64,000 nucleotides of DNA from Chitinophagaceae bacterium (GTDB lineage Bacteria > Bacteroidota > Bacteroidia > Chitinophagales > Chitinophagaceae): positions 355,798 through 419,797 of the forward strand of contig JADJBP010000004.1 in assembly GCA_016703625.1 (NCBI GenBank), in the 5' to 3' direction. Every line of letters begins with the position of its first letter. Positions within the stretch are counted from its first letter, which is position 1. This document shows, piece by piece, positions 44,716-54,219 of this stretch. Under the pieces are notes generated by a model. The model searched no databases. It saw nothing but the letters and a program-made list of their open reading frames with translations, and was not told where the DNA came from. The position numbers were made by a program, and so were the translations under genes.

Positions 44716-45189
44716 ATGAAAGCAGCATCCATCAGCGAACTTAAGTCAGAACTGGTAAATATTCCGGGCGACCAGTTGATCGATTTATGCCTTCGCCTGG
44801 CGAAATTTAAAAAAGAGAATAAAGAACTGTTGACCTACCTGTTGTTTGAGGCCTTTGATGAACCCGCATTTGTCGAAAATATTAAAAAAGACATGCTGCA
44901 GCAGTTTGAAGAGATCAATACAACCAGCCTTTATTTTGTAAAGAAAAGTTTAAGAAAGATACTCCGCACTTTGAATAAATATATCCGGTATACCGGTTCT
45001 GCCGAAACAGAAGCAGAACTGCTGTTGTTTTTCTGTACTACCCTTAAAAATTCCGGCATACCCATTGAGAAAAACCCGGTGATCAAAAACATGTATCAAA
45101 ATCAATTAAAAAAAACGGCCAAAACCATTGCTGCCATGCACGAAGACCTGCAATATGAATATGCAAAACAACTGGCAGGGTTGCAATGA
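44716..45189 (+). CDS. Helical protein of unknown function
   Basis: The 157-residue protein is all-helical by appearance, charged and without signal peptide or membrane segment: ISELKSELVNIPGDQLIDLC, FEAFDEPAFVENIKKDMLQQ, KKSLRKILRTLNKYIRYTGS. The opening SISELKSELVNIPGDQLI is reminiscent of SAP-like or small regulatory helical proteins but no family is claimed. It lies alone after the candidate RNA. Confidence 0.65.
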   Translation: MKAASISELKSELVNIPGDQLIDLCLRLAKFKKENKELLTYLLFEAFDEPAFVENIKKDMLQQFEEINTTSLYFVKKSLRKILRTLNKYIRYTGSAETEAELLLFFCTTLKNSGIPIEKNPVIKNMYQNQLKKTAKTIAAMHEDLQYEYAKQLAGLQ

Positions 45190-45224
45190 CCTGTTTTAAT
45201 TGAACATCCGATTGTGGATCTGTT

Positions 45225-45290
45225 AGATTTCTCCTTCCGTCGAAATGACAAAACACAAACGGGCTGTCATGTCGACGATAGGAGACATCT
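45225..45290. repeat. Long imperfect inverted repeat (CTCCTTCCGTCGAAATGACA type)
   Basis: AGATTTCTCCTTCCGTCGAA and ATGACA on the left match TGTCATGTCGACGATAGGAG and ACATCT on the right in inverted order, with a few mismatches and a loop of about 14 bases. The sequence belongs to a type of intergenic palindrome I recognise as widespread in Bacteroidota. It lies between two genes on the same strand. Confidence 0.7.
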
Positions 45291-45405
45291 GTTAAAGTAA
45301 ACAAATAGATATCTCTCCAGAAAAATATCGGGATCGACACTAAAGGCAGTTTGGATCTCCGGCATTTACTATTCAGTAAAAAATCGTAATTTCAAAGTAA
45401 AAAAT

Positions 45406-45657
45406 ATGCCAAAATCTAAGAAAAGGAAAGCCCATCACGAATTCCATCCGCCCGCCAATTCAGTAAGATCAAAGAAAAACAGGAGCGCCGTACCCGTCGG
45501 GATCGTTTTCCTGGCCATTATCGGCATGGGTATCGCTTATTTTGCTATGGGTTCAACGGACCTGTGGCTTCTATGGTTGTTGATCGGGGCTGTAATAGGC
45601 TCTATCGGGGGTTATTTTTTCGGACTGCAGATCGATAAATCTTTTTCAAAAAAATAG
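45406..45657 (+). CDS. Small two-helix membrane protein
   Basis: The 83-residue protein has a basic N-terminus (KSKKRKAHHEFHPPANSVRS) and two membrane helices (AVPVGIVFLAIIGMGIAYFA and LWLLWLLIGAVIGSIGGYFF). The second has glycine packing motifs. The function is unknown. Codon use and spacing are normal for a real gene. Confidence 0.7.
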   Translation: MPKSKKRKAHHEFHPPANSVRSKKNRSAVPVGIVFLAIIGMGIAYFAMGSTDLWLLWLLIGAVIGSIGGYFFGLQIDKSFSKK

Positions 45658-45811
45658 CATACTCAATACGGGCCATTCTCATTACAACTACCGCTTACTA
45701 ACAGTTACGGCTGCTACATGTGGAATGATAAACCTGCGGATACTTGCATTTTAATGAACTAAGTATTATTTTGGTACATGTTCTATTTTTCTAATCACCA
45801 AAACTTAACTT

Positions 45812-46237
45812 ATGGACATTAAAAAATTGCTCATTGGCGGTATCACCGGTGGTATCCTTTACTTTCTTTTAGGCTGGCTTATTTATGGCATGTTGTTGAT
45901 GGATTTCATGAACAACCACCAGGGTGCTGCCGGTAATGTACAAAGGGCAGAAACCGATATGCAGTATCTGTACCTGGCCATTGGTAACCTGGCCATGGGC
46001 TTCATGCTGGCCTATGTTTTTTTAAAAGGCAATGTAAACTCTATGGGCAGCGGGCTTATCACCGGTGGTATTATCGGTGCATTGGTTAGTGTGGGAGTTG
46101 ATTGTACTATGTATGGAACAACCCATGTGATCAGTAAAACAGCTATGGCTGCTGATGTTGCTGCAATGACAGTAATGTCGGCAATTGTTGGCGCCATTGT
46201 AGGTATGGTAATGGGGATGGGCAAAAAAGCAGCATAA
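45812..46237 (+). CDS. Four-helix inner-membrane protein of unknown function
   Basis: The 141-residue protein has four hydrophobic helices rich in Gly, Ala and Met (IGGITGGILYFLLGWLIYGM, YLAIGNLAMGFMLAYVFLKG, SGLITGGIIGALVSVGVDCT, AMTVMSAIVGAIVGMVMGMG). The pattern fits small DUF1761-like membrane proteins but the match is not certain. No charged transport motif is seen. The gene stands alone. Confidence 0.7.
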   Translation: MDIKKLLIGGITGGILYFLLGWLIYGMLLMDFMNNHQGAAGNVQRAETDMQYLYLAIGNLAMGFMLAYVFLKGNVNSMGSGLITGGIIGALVSVGVDCTMYGTTHVISKTAMAADVAAMTVMSAIVGAIVGMVMGMGKKAA

Positions 46238-46551
46238 AAACAAATTCTTTCCTTTCATCACAGGACCGCCTGGATCTTTGATCAAAAGCCGCCTGTAATG
46301 AAGGCTTTATTGCCTGAACTATACTAAATGTTAATAATTGGCTATTAAAGCCATTCCGGAAAGATTAATTAGTTAATACTGATTAGTTCGCCTACATTTG
46401 CATCGTGACATTATTGCTGTGAGCACACAGTACAGATAGATTCAATTTTTATAGTTAGATTTCCTACCGTAACAGTTTTCTCGTCTTCTCAGTTTGCTTT
46501 CTACTCTAATACACAGGTATTTTATTTATTTTATTCTAATTTTTAAGTATT
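46238..46551 (+). promoter_or_regulatory. Long leader of the RRM gene
   Basis: TACATTTG at 46393-46400 is a -7 box. The transcript leader would run about 145 bases, pyrimidine-rich (TTTTCTCGTCTTCTCAGTTT) with little stable structure. Such leaders in RNA-binding-protein genes often serve cold or feedback control; that is inference. No gene lies in this stretch. Confidence 0.5.
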
Positions 46552-46871
46552 ATGAACATTTATGTTTCAAATTTGAGTTTTAACACCAGCGACGCTGAGT
46601 TAAACGAACTTTTTCAACTTTTGGCGAAGTTTCTTCTGCTAAAGTAATTACTGACAGGGAAACCGGAAGATCACGTGGATTTGGTTTTGTTGAAATGCCT
46701 TCTGAAGATGAAGGAAAAGACGCAATGTTAGGCCTTAACAACAAAGAAGTTGAAGGTCGTGCAATGTCTGTTTCAGTTGCAAAAGAAAGAGAAGAAAGAA
46801 GTAGCAACGGCGGCGGAAGTCGTGGTGGTTACGGAAACAACCGCAACAGCGGTGGTGGTGGAAGATGGTAA
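46552..46871 (+). CDS. RRM-type RNA-binding protein (one frameshift)
   Basis: Joined, the protein has about 106 residues: a single RNA-recognition motif and a glycine-rich tail (SRGGYGNNRNSGGGGRW). RNP2 is IYVSNLSF and RNP1 is RGFGFVEM. The frame shifts near 46612, where a T run is one base short; adding it gives LNELFSTFGEVSSAKVITDR. Such proteins are abundant RNA chaperones in Bacteroidota and cyanobacteria, often cold induced. A terminator follows at 46895. Confidence 0.92.
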
Positions 46872-46894
46872 TTTTTAATTAACTTATTTTCTAT

Positions 46895-46922
46895 AAAGAG
46901 TTCCGAAAGGAGCTCTTTTTTT
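46895..46922 (+). terminator. Intrinsic terminator after the RRM gene
   Basis: AAAGAGTTCC-GAAA-GGAGCTCTTT (one T-G pair) is followed by a T run. Confidence 0.85.
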
Positions 46923-46965
46923 ATGCCCGGAACTATATCTTATCTTTATCAAATACATATAAGTT

Positions 46966-48336
46966 ATGATAAAAATTAAAATACTGATCAACCTGGCTTT
47001 TATCTTGTTTTCAGCAACAGGTTTTGCCCAGAAAGACGCAAAATTCTCTGAAGAAATGAAACAGGAAATGTGCCATAAGGTGAAAGCAGCTGCACAACAT
47101 GCCTGGCAGGGGTATAAAAAATATGCCTGGGGTGCCGATGACCTGAAACCATTGACCAAAGAACCAAAGACCTGGTACAAAAGTTCCATGCTGATGACGC
47201 CCGTAGATGCTTTTGACACATTTACGTTACTGGGTTTAAGGGCAGAAGCCGGTGAAGCAAAGGATCTCATCTTATCCAGGCTCGATTTTAATATTGATAA
47301 TGATGTACAGGTTTTCGAGATCACCATCCGTTTACTGGGCGGTTTGATCACTGCTTATGAACTGGATGGCAATAAAAAATTCCTGGCCCTCGCTACCGAC
47401 CTGGCCAACCGCTTAATGCCTGCCTTTAATTCCGCTACAGGTATGCCTTACCGCTATGTGCATTTGCAGACCGGTAAAACCCGCGACGGCATCAATAACC
47501 CGGCAGAAATCGGCACACTGATGATGGAATTCGGGAAATTATCAAAACTCACAGGCGACAATACATATTACAATGCTGCCAAAAAAGGGATGATGTTCCT
47601 GTATACAAACAGGAGTGTGCTGGACCTGGTGGGAGAGCAGATCGATGTGCAGACAGGCAAATGGGTAAACAGCAGGAGCCAGATCGGTGCCTATATTGAT
47701 TCTTATTATGAATACCTTTACAAAAGCTGGTTATTATTTGGCGATGCCGATTTTAAAGTAGCATTTGATACGCATAACAAAGCCATAAAAAAACACCTCA
47801 TCCATAAAACACCCAAAGGCTGGTTCCTGCACCAGGTTGATATGAACAACGGTAAGATAACCGGTACAACATACGGGGCACTGGAGGCTTTTTATGCCGG
47901 GCTTTGTGCATTTGCCGGCGATGTGGAAACAGGCAGGCAGATACAGGAAGCCAATTATTACATGTGGACCAGGTTCAATATAGAACCCGAGGAATTTAAT
48001 TTTATAACCGATACCATTACCAGCGCCTATTATATCCTGCGGCCCGAGAACCTTGAAAGTGCTTTTTATATGTACCGCCTTACCGGCGAATTAAAATACC
48101 TGTGGCAGGGAAAGGTCATGGTGGATGATATCATCAGGCATTGTAAAACAGATGTGGCTTTTGCTTCGTTAAAAAATGTGCAGACCTTTGAAAGGTCAAA
48201 CTCTATGGAGAGTTTCTTTTTTGGCGAAACCTTAAAATATGCCTATCTTATTTTTGCACCGGAATCAACACTGGATCTTACAAAAGTGGTGATGACCACC
48301 GAAGCCCACCCGTTTAAAATTGAAAAGAAGCAATAA
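46966..48336 (+). CDS. Glycoside hydrolase family 47 alpha-1,2-mannosidase, secreted
   Basis: GH47 enzymes trim alpha-1,2-linked mannose with inversion and need calcium. The 456-residue protein has a signal peptide (FILFSATGFAQ). Its helices follow the (alpha/alpha)7 barrel order: HAWQGYKKYAWGADDLKPL, FEITIRLLGGLITAYELDG with one acidic residue, GAYIDSYYEYLYKSWLLFGD with the aspartate, ILRPENLESAFYMYRLTGEL with the glutamate, SMESFFFGETLKYAYLIF, and TTEAHPF whose threonine binds calcium. The family is best known from the eukaryotic ER and Golgi; bacterial members occur, including in Bacteroidota. Targets may be fungal or plant mannans. The MFS gene follows 40 bases later. Confidence 0.9.
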   Translation: MIKIKILINLAFILFSATGFAQKDAKFSEEMKQEMCHKVKAAAQHAWQGYKKYAWGADDLKPLTKEPKTWYKSSMLMTPVDAFDTFTLLGLRAEAGEAKDLILSRLDFNIDNDVQVFEITIRLLGGLITAYELDGNKKFLALATDLANRLMPAFNSATGMPYRYVHLQTGKTRDGINNPAEIGTLMMEFGKLSKLTGDNTYYNAAKKGMMFLYTNRSVLDLVGEQIDVQTGKWVNSRSQIGAYIDSYYEYLYKSWLLFGDADFKVAFDTHNKAIKKHLIHKTPKGWFLHQVDMNNGKITGTTYGALEAFYAGLCAFAGDVETGRQIQEANYYMWTRFNIEPEEFNFITDTITSAYYILRPENLESAFYMYRLTGELKYLWQGKVMVDDIIRHCKTDVAFASLKNVQTFERSNSMESFFFGETLKYAYLIFAPESTLDLTKVVMTTEAHPFKIEKKQ

Positions 48337-48375
48337 GAAATTCTAGATTTGCAAAGTGTAAAGAACAACAATGAA

Positions 48376-49445
48376 ATGGCTTCAAACAGAAATGCTGCAG
48401 TAGGATTTATTTTCATTACCCTGTTGATTGATGTGATCGGCTTTGGTATTATCATACCGGTAATGCCTACACTCATATCCGAATTAAAACAGGTTGATAT
48501 CAGCACTGCTTCCCGCTACGATGGCTGTTCGTGGGCAGGATCATTGCGGGTATTACCGGCGCCAGCATGACAACCGGTGCTGCATATATTGCTGATGTGA
48601 GTACACCCGAAAACCGGGCAAAGAATTTTGGGATGATCGGCGCTGCATTCGGGCTCGGGTTTATCATTGGCCCCACGATCGGGGGTTTGCTCGGCGGGTT
48701 GGGCTCCAGGGTGCCTTTTTATGCAGCCGCGGCACTGGCCTTACTGAACTGGGTATATGGTTATTTTGTTTTGCCCGAATCGCTGAGCAAGGAAAACCGC
48801 AGGGCCTTTAGCTGGAAACGGGCAAACCCTGTTGGTTCACTGCTGCATTTAAAAAAATATCCTGCCATCGGAGGCCTGGCATTCGCCATCTTACTTATTT
48901 ATATCGGCGCACATGCCATCATGAGCAACTGGAACTATTTTACCATGTACCGGTTCAACTGGAACGAAAAGATGGTTGGTATTTCTTTGGGTGTGGTTGG
49001 TATTTTGGTGGCAACTGTCCAGGGCGGTCTGATCCGTGTCATCAATCCCTGGCTGGGTAATGAAAAAAGCGTTTATACCGGGCTGGCATTATACGCATCG
49101 GGCATGTTGTTGTTTGGACTGGCTACTGAAAGCTGGATGATGTTTGCCTTTTTAATTCCCTATTGCCTGGGTGGAATAGCCATGCCGGCAATACAGGCAG
49201 TTATGGCCGGGCATGTACCGGCCAATATGCAGGGCGAACTGCAGGGAACGGTTACCAGCCTGATGAGCCTGGCAGCCATCATCGGTCCGTTGCTGATGAA
49301 CAATTTATTCTTTTACTTTACACACAGCGAAGCGCCTTTTTTATTACCGGGAGCACCATTCTTACTGGCATCGGTATTAATGGCTGCCAGTGCATTGATC
49401 GCTTACCGGACCTTGCATACAAAAAAAAGCCAGGCAACTATATGA
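48376..49445 (+). pseudogene. MFS transporter of TetA type with an internal deletion
   Basis: The first 60 residues (AAVGFIFITLLIDVIGFGII, IPVMPTLISELKQVDISTAS) are the first helix of TCR/Tet-type MFS transporters. At about 48523-48530 the sequence jumps to WLFVGRIIAGITGASMTTGA, normally about 60 residues later. Helices 2-3 and the motif-A loop (GxLxDRxGRR) are missing, and the frame changes, so roughly 150-170 bases are lost. From there to 49445 it is regular (AYIADVSTPENRAKNFGMIG, NPVGSLLHLKKYPAIGGLAF). The missing segment would begin and end with similar GGCTGG-like codons, so slippage or assembly collapse between short repeats is possible. Its stop overlaps the start of the Mur-ligase gene (ATGA). 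Confidence 0.75.
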
Positions 49446-50815
49446 TCAAAGGGATACATGATTTTAAAAATGTTTTTTTTATCGGCATTGCCGGTGTAGG
49501 AATGAGCGCCATTGCGCAGTACCTGGCCGGTACCGGTAAAAATGTGAGCGGCAGCGACCGTTATTTCAGGGAAGGGGAATTCAATGATACCAAACAAAAA
49601 CTGGAAGCCGAAGGCATACACTGTTTTTTACAGAGCGGTGATGGCATTACAACGGAAACAGATCTTGTGGTTGTTTCAACGGCCATAGAAGCTACGGTAG
49701 TTGAAGTGCAGAAAGCCAGGCAACTGAATATCCCCATCATCGAACGATCTGAATTACTGGCATTGATCGCCAAAAGCAAAAGGACCATTGCCGTTGGAGG
49801 TACATCGGGTAAAAGCACCACCAGCGCCATGTTGTTTGATATCCTGGAAAAAGCAGGACTGCAGCCCAGCATCATCAGCGGGGCAGGATTGGTGAGCATC
49901 ATCAAACAGGGAAAGATCGGCAATGCAAAAGTTGGTGCAGGAGAATGGCTGGTAATAGAAGCCGATGAAAGCGATGGCTCTATTGTACAATACGAACCGG
50001 AAATTGGTTTGTTGTTGAATGTGGATAAGGACCACCAGGAGATCGATGAACTGATGGGCATTTTTACTGTGTTTAAAAATAACAGTAAAAAATTTATTGT
50101 AAATCAATCGAATGCTTTGGCAAAACAACTTTCACAAAATGTGCAGCAGGATTTTTCTTCAGATGAAAATTCATCAGCCGGTTATATAGCTACGGATTTT
50201 AAACAGGAAGGGTTTAATATTCAATTTTCAATTCTCAATTCTCAATTTTCAATGAACAGCATCGGCAGGCACAATATGGAGAACGCCCTTGCTGCTGTAA
50301 CGGTTGCCAACCAGGTTGGTGTTGATCTGAATACCTGTGCCAATGTGTTAAAAGATTACGAAGGTATTTACCGCCGCAACCAGGTTTTGGGAAATAAGCA
50401 CGGTATTTGGGTAATAGATGATTATGCGCACAACCCGGTCAAATGTGCATCGGCTATCAGGGCCTGCCAGCCGGTTGCCAATAAAGTAGTAGCCTGGTTT
50501 CAGCCGCATGGTTATGGTCCCACCCGTTTTTTAAGGGCTGATTTTGTAACCGAAATAGCCGCTGCTCTCAGGCCGCAGGATGAGATATGGATGAGTGAGA
50601 TCTTTTATGCAGGTGGTACTGCTGTTAAAGATATTTCGGCTGCAGATCTTATCAATGATATAAAGGCATTGGGAAAAATGCATTCTTTGTTGAAGACCGG
50701 AACCGGTTTTAGAAAAAGTAAGGCCGCACCTATCTGAAAATTCTGTCTTACTTTTAATGGGAGCCCGTGACCAGGACTGGAAGCATTCAGCAGATCGGTA
50801 TTTGATTCACTCTAA
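49442..50815 (+). CDS. MurC/Mpl-like Mur ligase (frameshifted near the 3' end)
   Basis: Mur ligases join amino acids or peptides to UDP-MurNAc. The N-terminal Rossmann part has FFIGIAGVGMSAIAQYLAGT as in MurC/Mpl. The ATP loop reads VGGTSGKSTTSAMLFDIL, unlike the usual GTHGKTTT, so this is a divergent paralog. Further marks are VIEADESDGSI, the lid histidine region IGRHNMENALAAVTVA, VIDDYAHNPVK and AWFQPHGYGPTRFL. Between residues 255 and 275 lies a repeat-encoded stretch (50221-50254). The frame is lost near 50700-50785; restoring it gives LLLMGARDQDLEAFSRSVF and a stop at 50813-50815. MurC, Mpl or another substrate cannot be decided. It overlaps the MFS gene by four bases. Confidence 0.82.
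50221..50254 (+). repeat. In-frame tandem repeat of TCAATTT/TCAATTC units
   Basis: Five 7-base units (TCAATTT, TCAATTC, TCAATTC, TCAATTT, TCAATG) run head to tail inside the Mur-ligase gene and are read as QFSILNSQFSMN-like residues. The same kind of unit is common in intergenic palindromes of this phylum, but here it is coding. Confidence 0.7.
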
Positions 50816-50824
50816 AAAACTATT

Positions 50825-51332
50825 TTGAAAATTATTCTCAGCATATTTCTTATCTTTTTCTACAGCTGCTGTTTGCACAAAAACCAGGGGCCTTGTATTC
50901 AATAAAGACCTGAAAGTGCTGCCGGGTAACTGGGGAGGTACTATTGTTTTTACAGATGTTACTAAGAATAATGCCCAGGTTACCTTACAGCCGGTGCTTG
51001 TAATTACTGAACAGGCCGATTCACTGGGACTGTATTTTAAGTATACTGAAACCGCTGGTAATGAGAAAACAGATACCAACTACATCCGTATTTATGATAA
51101 GGAAGATAAACTGAGTATTGACGGCGAAATGTATGATATCGTATATACTGCCAGGAAAGGCCTACGCTTGACCGTGGTTGGCGAAAAACAGGGATTCGAT
51201 AATAATAAAGTGGCCGACCTGCGGCAAACGCTGATCTTCGGGCAGGCCAATTTAAATATCCTCAAGGAAGTAAGGTATATGGAAAACGAATTTTATTTTA
51301 TACGTAGCAGGGCGATCTTTACAAAAAAATAA
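50825..51332 (+). CDS. Small secreted protein of unknown function (frameshifted near its start)
   Basis: The 3' part (50916-51332) is an open frame of 138 residues: VLPGNWGGTIVFTDVTKNNA, LVITEQADSLGLYFKYTETA, FGQANLNILKEVRYMENEFY. Upstream, with one T added near 50855 and one A near 50875, the frame gains a signal peptide beginning at a TTG (50825): KIILSIFLIFFLQLLFAQK. The mature protein is about 150 residues of beta-rich appearance, reminiscent of small lipocalin-like domains (LPGNWGGT). No function is supported. It lies directly upstream of hutI on the same strand. Confidence 0.65.
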
Positions 51333-51373
51333 ACAACACAGGGGCCCGTTTTCAGACAGGCATCGACCACAAC

Positions 51374-52660
51374 ATGACAACACTGATCACCAATATAAAG
51401 CAACTGGTAAACACCCGTGAAGAAAGCAGGCTGCTTCGTGGAAAAGCATTGAGTGAACTGCCATACATTGAAAATGCCTTCCTGCTGATCGAAGACGGCA
51501 TCATTGCAGACTACGGACATATGTACGAGCTGGAATTAAAAGTTCCGCAGTTGCCCAAACATATCGTTGATGCACATGAGCAGTTTGTGTTGCCTGCCTG
51601 GTGCGACAGTCATACCCACATCGTTTTTGCCAAAACCCGGGAAGAAGAATTCATTGATAAGATCAAAGGCATGAGCTATGCTGAGATCGCAGCAAAGGGC
51701 GGCGGTAGCTTAAACTCTGCAGCAAAATTACATGATGTTGCAGAAGATGAACTCTTTAACAGTGCCTGGAAAAGACTGGAAGAAGTTTCGAAGCTCGGCA
51801 CGGGCGCCATCGAAATAAAAAGCGGTTATGGCCTGAGTGTAGAAGGGGAGTTGAAGATGCTGCGGGTGATCAAAAAACTAAAAGAAAAATCAAGTCTCAG
51901 CATCAAGTCAACCTTCCTCGGGGCACATACTTACCCACTTGCTTTTAAAGAAAACCACCCCGGTTATATTGATCAAATCATCCATGAAATGCTGCCGGTA
52001 ATAGCAACCGAAAAACTCGCCGATTATATAGATGTGTTTTGCGAAACCGGTTTCTTTTCGCCGGAAGAAATGGAAACCATCTGCAAAGCCGGAATGAGCT
52101 ATGGCTTAAAACCCAAGCTGCATGTGAACCAGTTGAATAGCATTGGGGGCATTGAATCTGCCATAAAATTAAACGCCTTATCAGTTGACCATCTTGAGAT
52201 TATGACGGATGATGATATTAAAATATTAAGCAATTTCAAAAGCAGGGGCACGACAATCGGTACCCTGTTGCCGGCTGCTTTTTCCTGCGCATGCAATACC
52301 AGCCCGCCCGGGAATTAATTGATGCGGGTTGCGCCATTGCCCTGGCCAGTGATTATAACCCGGGTTCTTCACCTTCCGGCAATATGAATTTTGTAATTGC
52401 TTTAAGCTGTATCCAAATGAAAATGCTGCCCGAAGAAGCCATCAATGCGGCTACCATCAACGGGGCATATGCGATGGAATTGGAGCAGAACTGGGCAGCA
52501 TAACCATCGGCAAAAAGCCAATCTTATTTTTACAAAACCCATTCCATCTTTGGCGTATTTACCTTATTCTTTTGGCACCAATTTGATTGATAAGGTGATG
52601 ATCAACGGAATAATTTATCTAATTTTTATACTGCATTCAAAAATTGAAAAAGTTTTGTAA
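51374..52660 (+). CDS. hutI: Imidazolonepropionase (frameshifted)
   Basis: HutI opens the imidazolone ring in histidine degradation, giving N-formimino-glutamate. The metal-binding amidohydrolase motif is WCDSHTHIVFAKTREEEFID, with KGGGSLNSAAKL-type loop, GAIEIKSGYGLSVEGELKML, a second metal histidine in FLGAHTYPLAFK, and SVDHLEIM. The metal aspartate is in ALASDYNPGSSPSGNMNFVI. The frame shifts near 52285 (short T run) and 52485-52515 (one base missing twice), after which the family C-terminus reads NLIFTKPIPSLAYLPYSFGT. The last 15 residues are uncertain. FTCD, the next enzyme of the same pathway, is 1.9 kb downstream. Confidence 0.93.
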
Positions 52661-52936
52661 AGCTGCCAAATCGATTGAATGAATGTAGTTATAAATTCAT
52701 TAGCCTGCCTTTCAGGGCCGGAAACAAAATATCAACTAACAAACCGGGCTTTAGCCCAAAAATTTGTTTTGGGCTAAAGCCGAATATATGATTTTGATGA
52801 TACACCCTGAAGGGGGTAATTCAATTTACAATCTTAAAATTAATTCCGATAGTCACCGGCTATGACCGATTGGCTGCTTTAAATGAATGAAAATTTTTTA
52901 TGGATTAATTTTTGACAATCTGGTTTAAGTAAATAT
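52661..52936. repeat. Gene-free stretch with a perfect 15-base inverted repeat
   Basis: GGCTTTAGCCCAAAA (52747-52761) and TTTTGGGCTAAAGCC (52767-52781) are perfect inverted copies around ATTTG. GGGCTTTAGCCC recurs at 54538-54549, just before the FTCD gene. No gene is seen. Confidence 0.75.
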
Positions 52937-54219
52937 TTAAAGAAAAACTTTAAACCTTTCAAAACAATACTTCATCAATCCTCCCTGTCATCCGGGTGAG
53001 CAATATCGATGAGCAGTTTTGCCCTTGCCTTAAATTCTTCCCAAACAAAAAAGCCACGCCGTATTCGGTAACCACGTAATGAACATGCCCCCGGGTGGTA
53101 ACCACACCGGCGCTTTCCGTAAATGGGAACGATCCTGGGAATTCCTTTGGATGTACGGCTGTTCAGTGCAATGATTGGCTTTCCGCCGGCACTCAACGCG
53201 GCGCCACGCATAAAATCCAGTTGTCCGCCAATACCGCTGTACTGTAAGGCCCAATACTGTCGGCACAAACCTGGCCCGTGAGGTCCACTTCAATGGCGCT
53301 GTTGATGGCGATCACTTTGGGGTTCTGGCGTATGATATGGGGTTGTTCACATAAGCAATGTCGAGGAAATTGAATGAAGAATTGTCATTCACATAATCAT
53401 ATAATTTTTTGGTGCCGATGGCAAATGAAGTCACTGATTTATTCGGGTGCCTGCTTTTATTTTTATTGTTGATCACATCTTTTTCCACCAGGTCAATGAT
53501 CCCGTCACTCAGCATTTCGGTGTGTACGCCCAGGTTTTTATGGTCCTTTAAAAATGACAGCACGGCATCCGGGATGGTTCCAATGCCCATTTGCAGGGTA
53601 CTGCCATCATCGATCATATTGGCAATATGTTTACCGATCAGCAGTTCCGTTTCGCCCACTTTACTGCTGTAACTCTCTTCGGGCAGGGGCGAGTCATGAA
53701 ATACCATTTTGGTGAACCTGTCGGTATGGATCATGCCATCACCATGGGTGCGGGGCATGGAGGGGTTCACCAGGGCGATCGTCTGCCGGGCGGTGTCAAC
53801 CGCAGCTCGGGCAATATCTACCGATACACCCAGTGAGCAGTAACCATGCCGGTCGGGTGGTGAAACCTGCACGATAGCGGTATCCAGGTCCAACGTTTTG
53901 CTGGTGAACATATAAGGAATATCGCTCAGGAAAACGGGTATAAAATCGGCCCGGCCATCAGCCACAGCGTCCCGTATGGGTGCCGATACAAATAATGAAT
54001 TGATGTGAAAGCTGTCCTGGTATTGGGGTTTAATGATCTCCAGTTCGCCTTTTAAGGTGATGGAGACCAGTTCCACATTTTTTAAACGGTCGCTTTCTTT
54101 TGCCAGTTCATTCATCAGGTAAGTGGGGTACACACGCTGCCATGAATAAAAACACGGGTATTGCTTTCAATAATAGATAAAGCCTCTTTGGCGGTTACGT
54201 AATTGTAGGGATGAATCAT
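52937..54219 (-). CDS. Acetyl-CoA hydrolase/transferase family protein (several frameshifts)
   Basis: The family moves CoA between acetyl-CoA and another acid (4-hydroxybutyrate or succinate). The middle frame (53312-54133) is 273 residues: MIHPYNY-type start restored upstream at 54219, then IIKPQYQDSFHINSLFVSAP, TAIVQVSPPDRHGYCSLGVS, LQMGIGTIPDAVLSFLKDHK and the catalytic glutamate in LGVHTEMLSDGI. The last third (DLTGQVCADSIGPYSTAV restored, DFMRGAALSAGGKPIIALNS, SKGIPRIVP, HYVVTEYGVAFLFGKN) lies in other frames to about 52937. At least five one-base changes are needed, mostly at G, C and T runs. It is convergent with hutI and divergent from FTCD. Confidence 0.85.
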
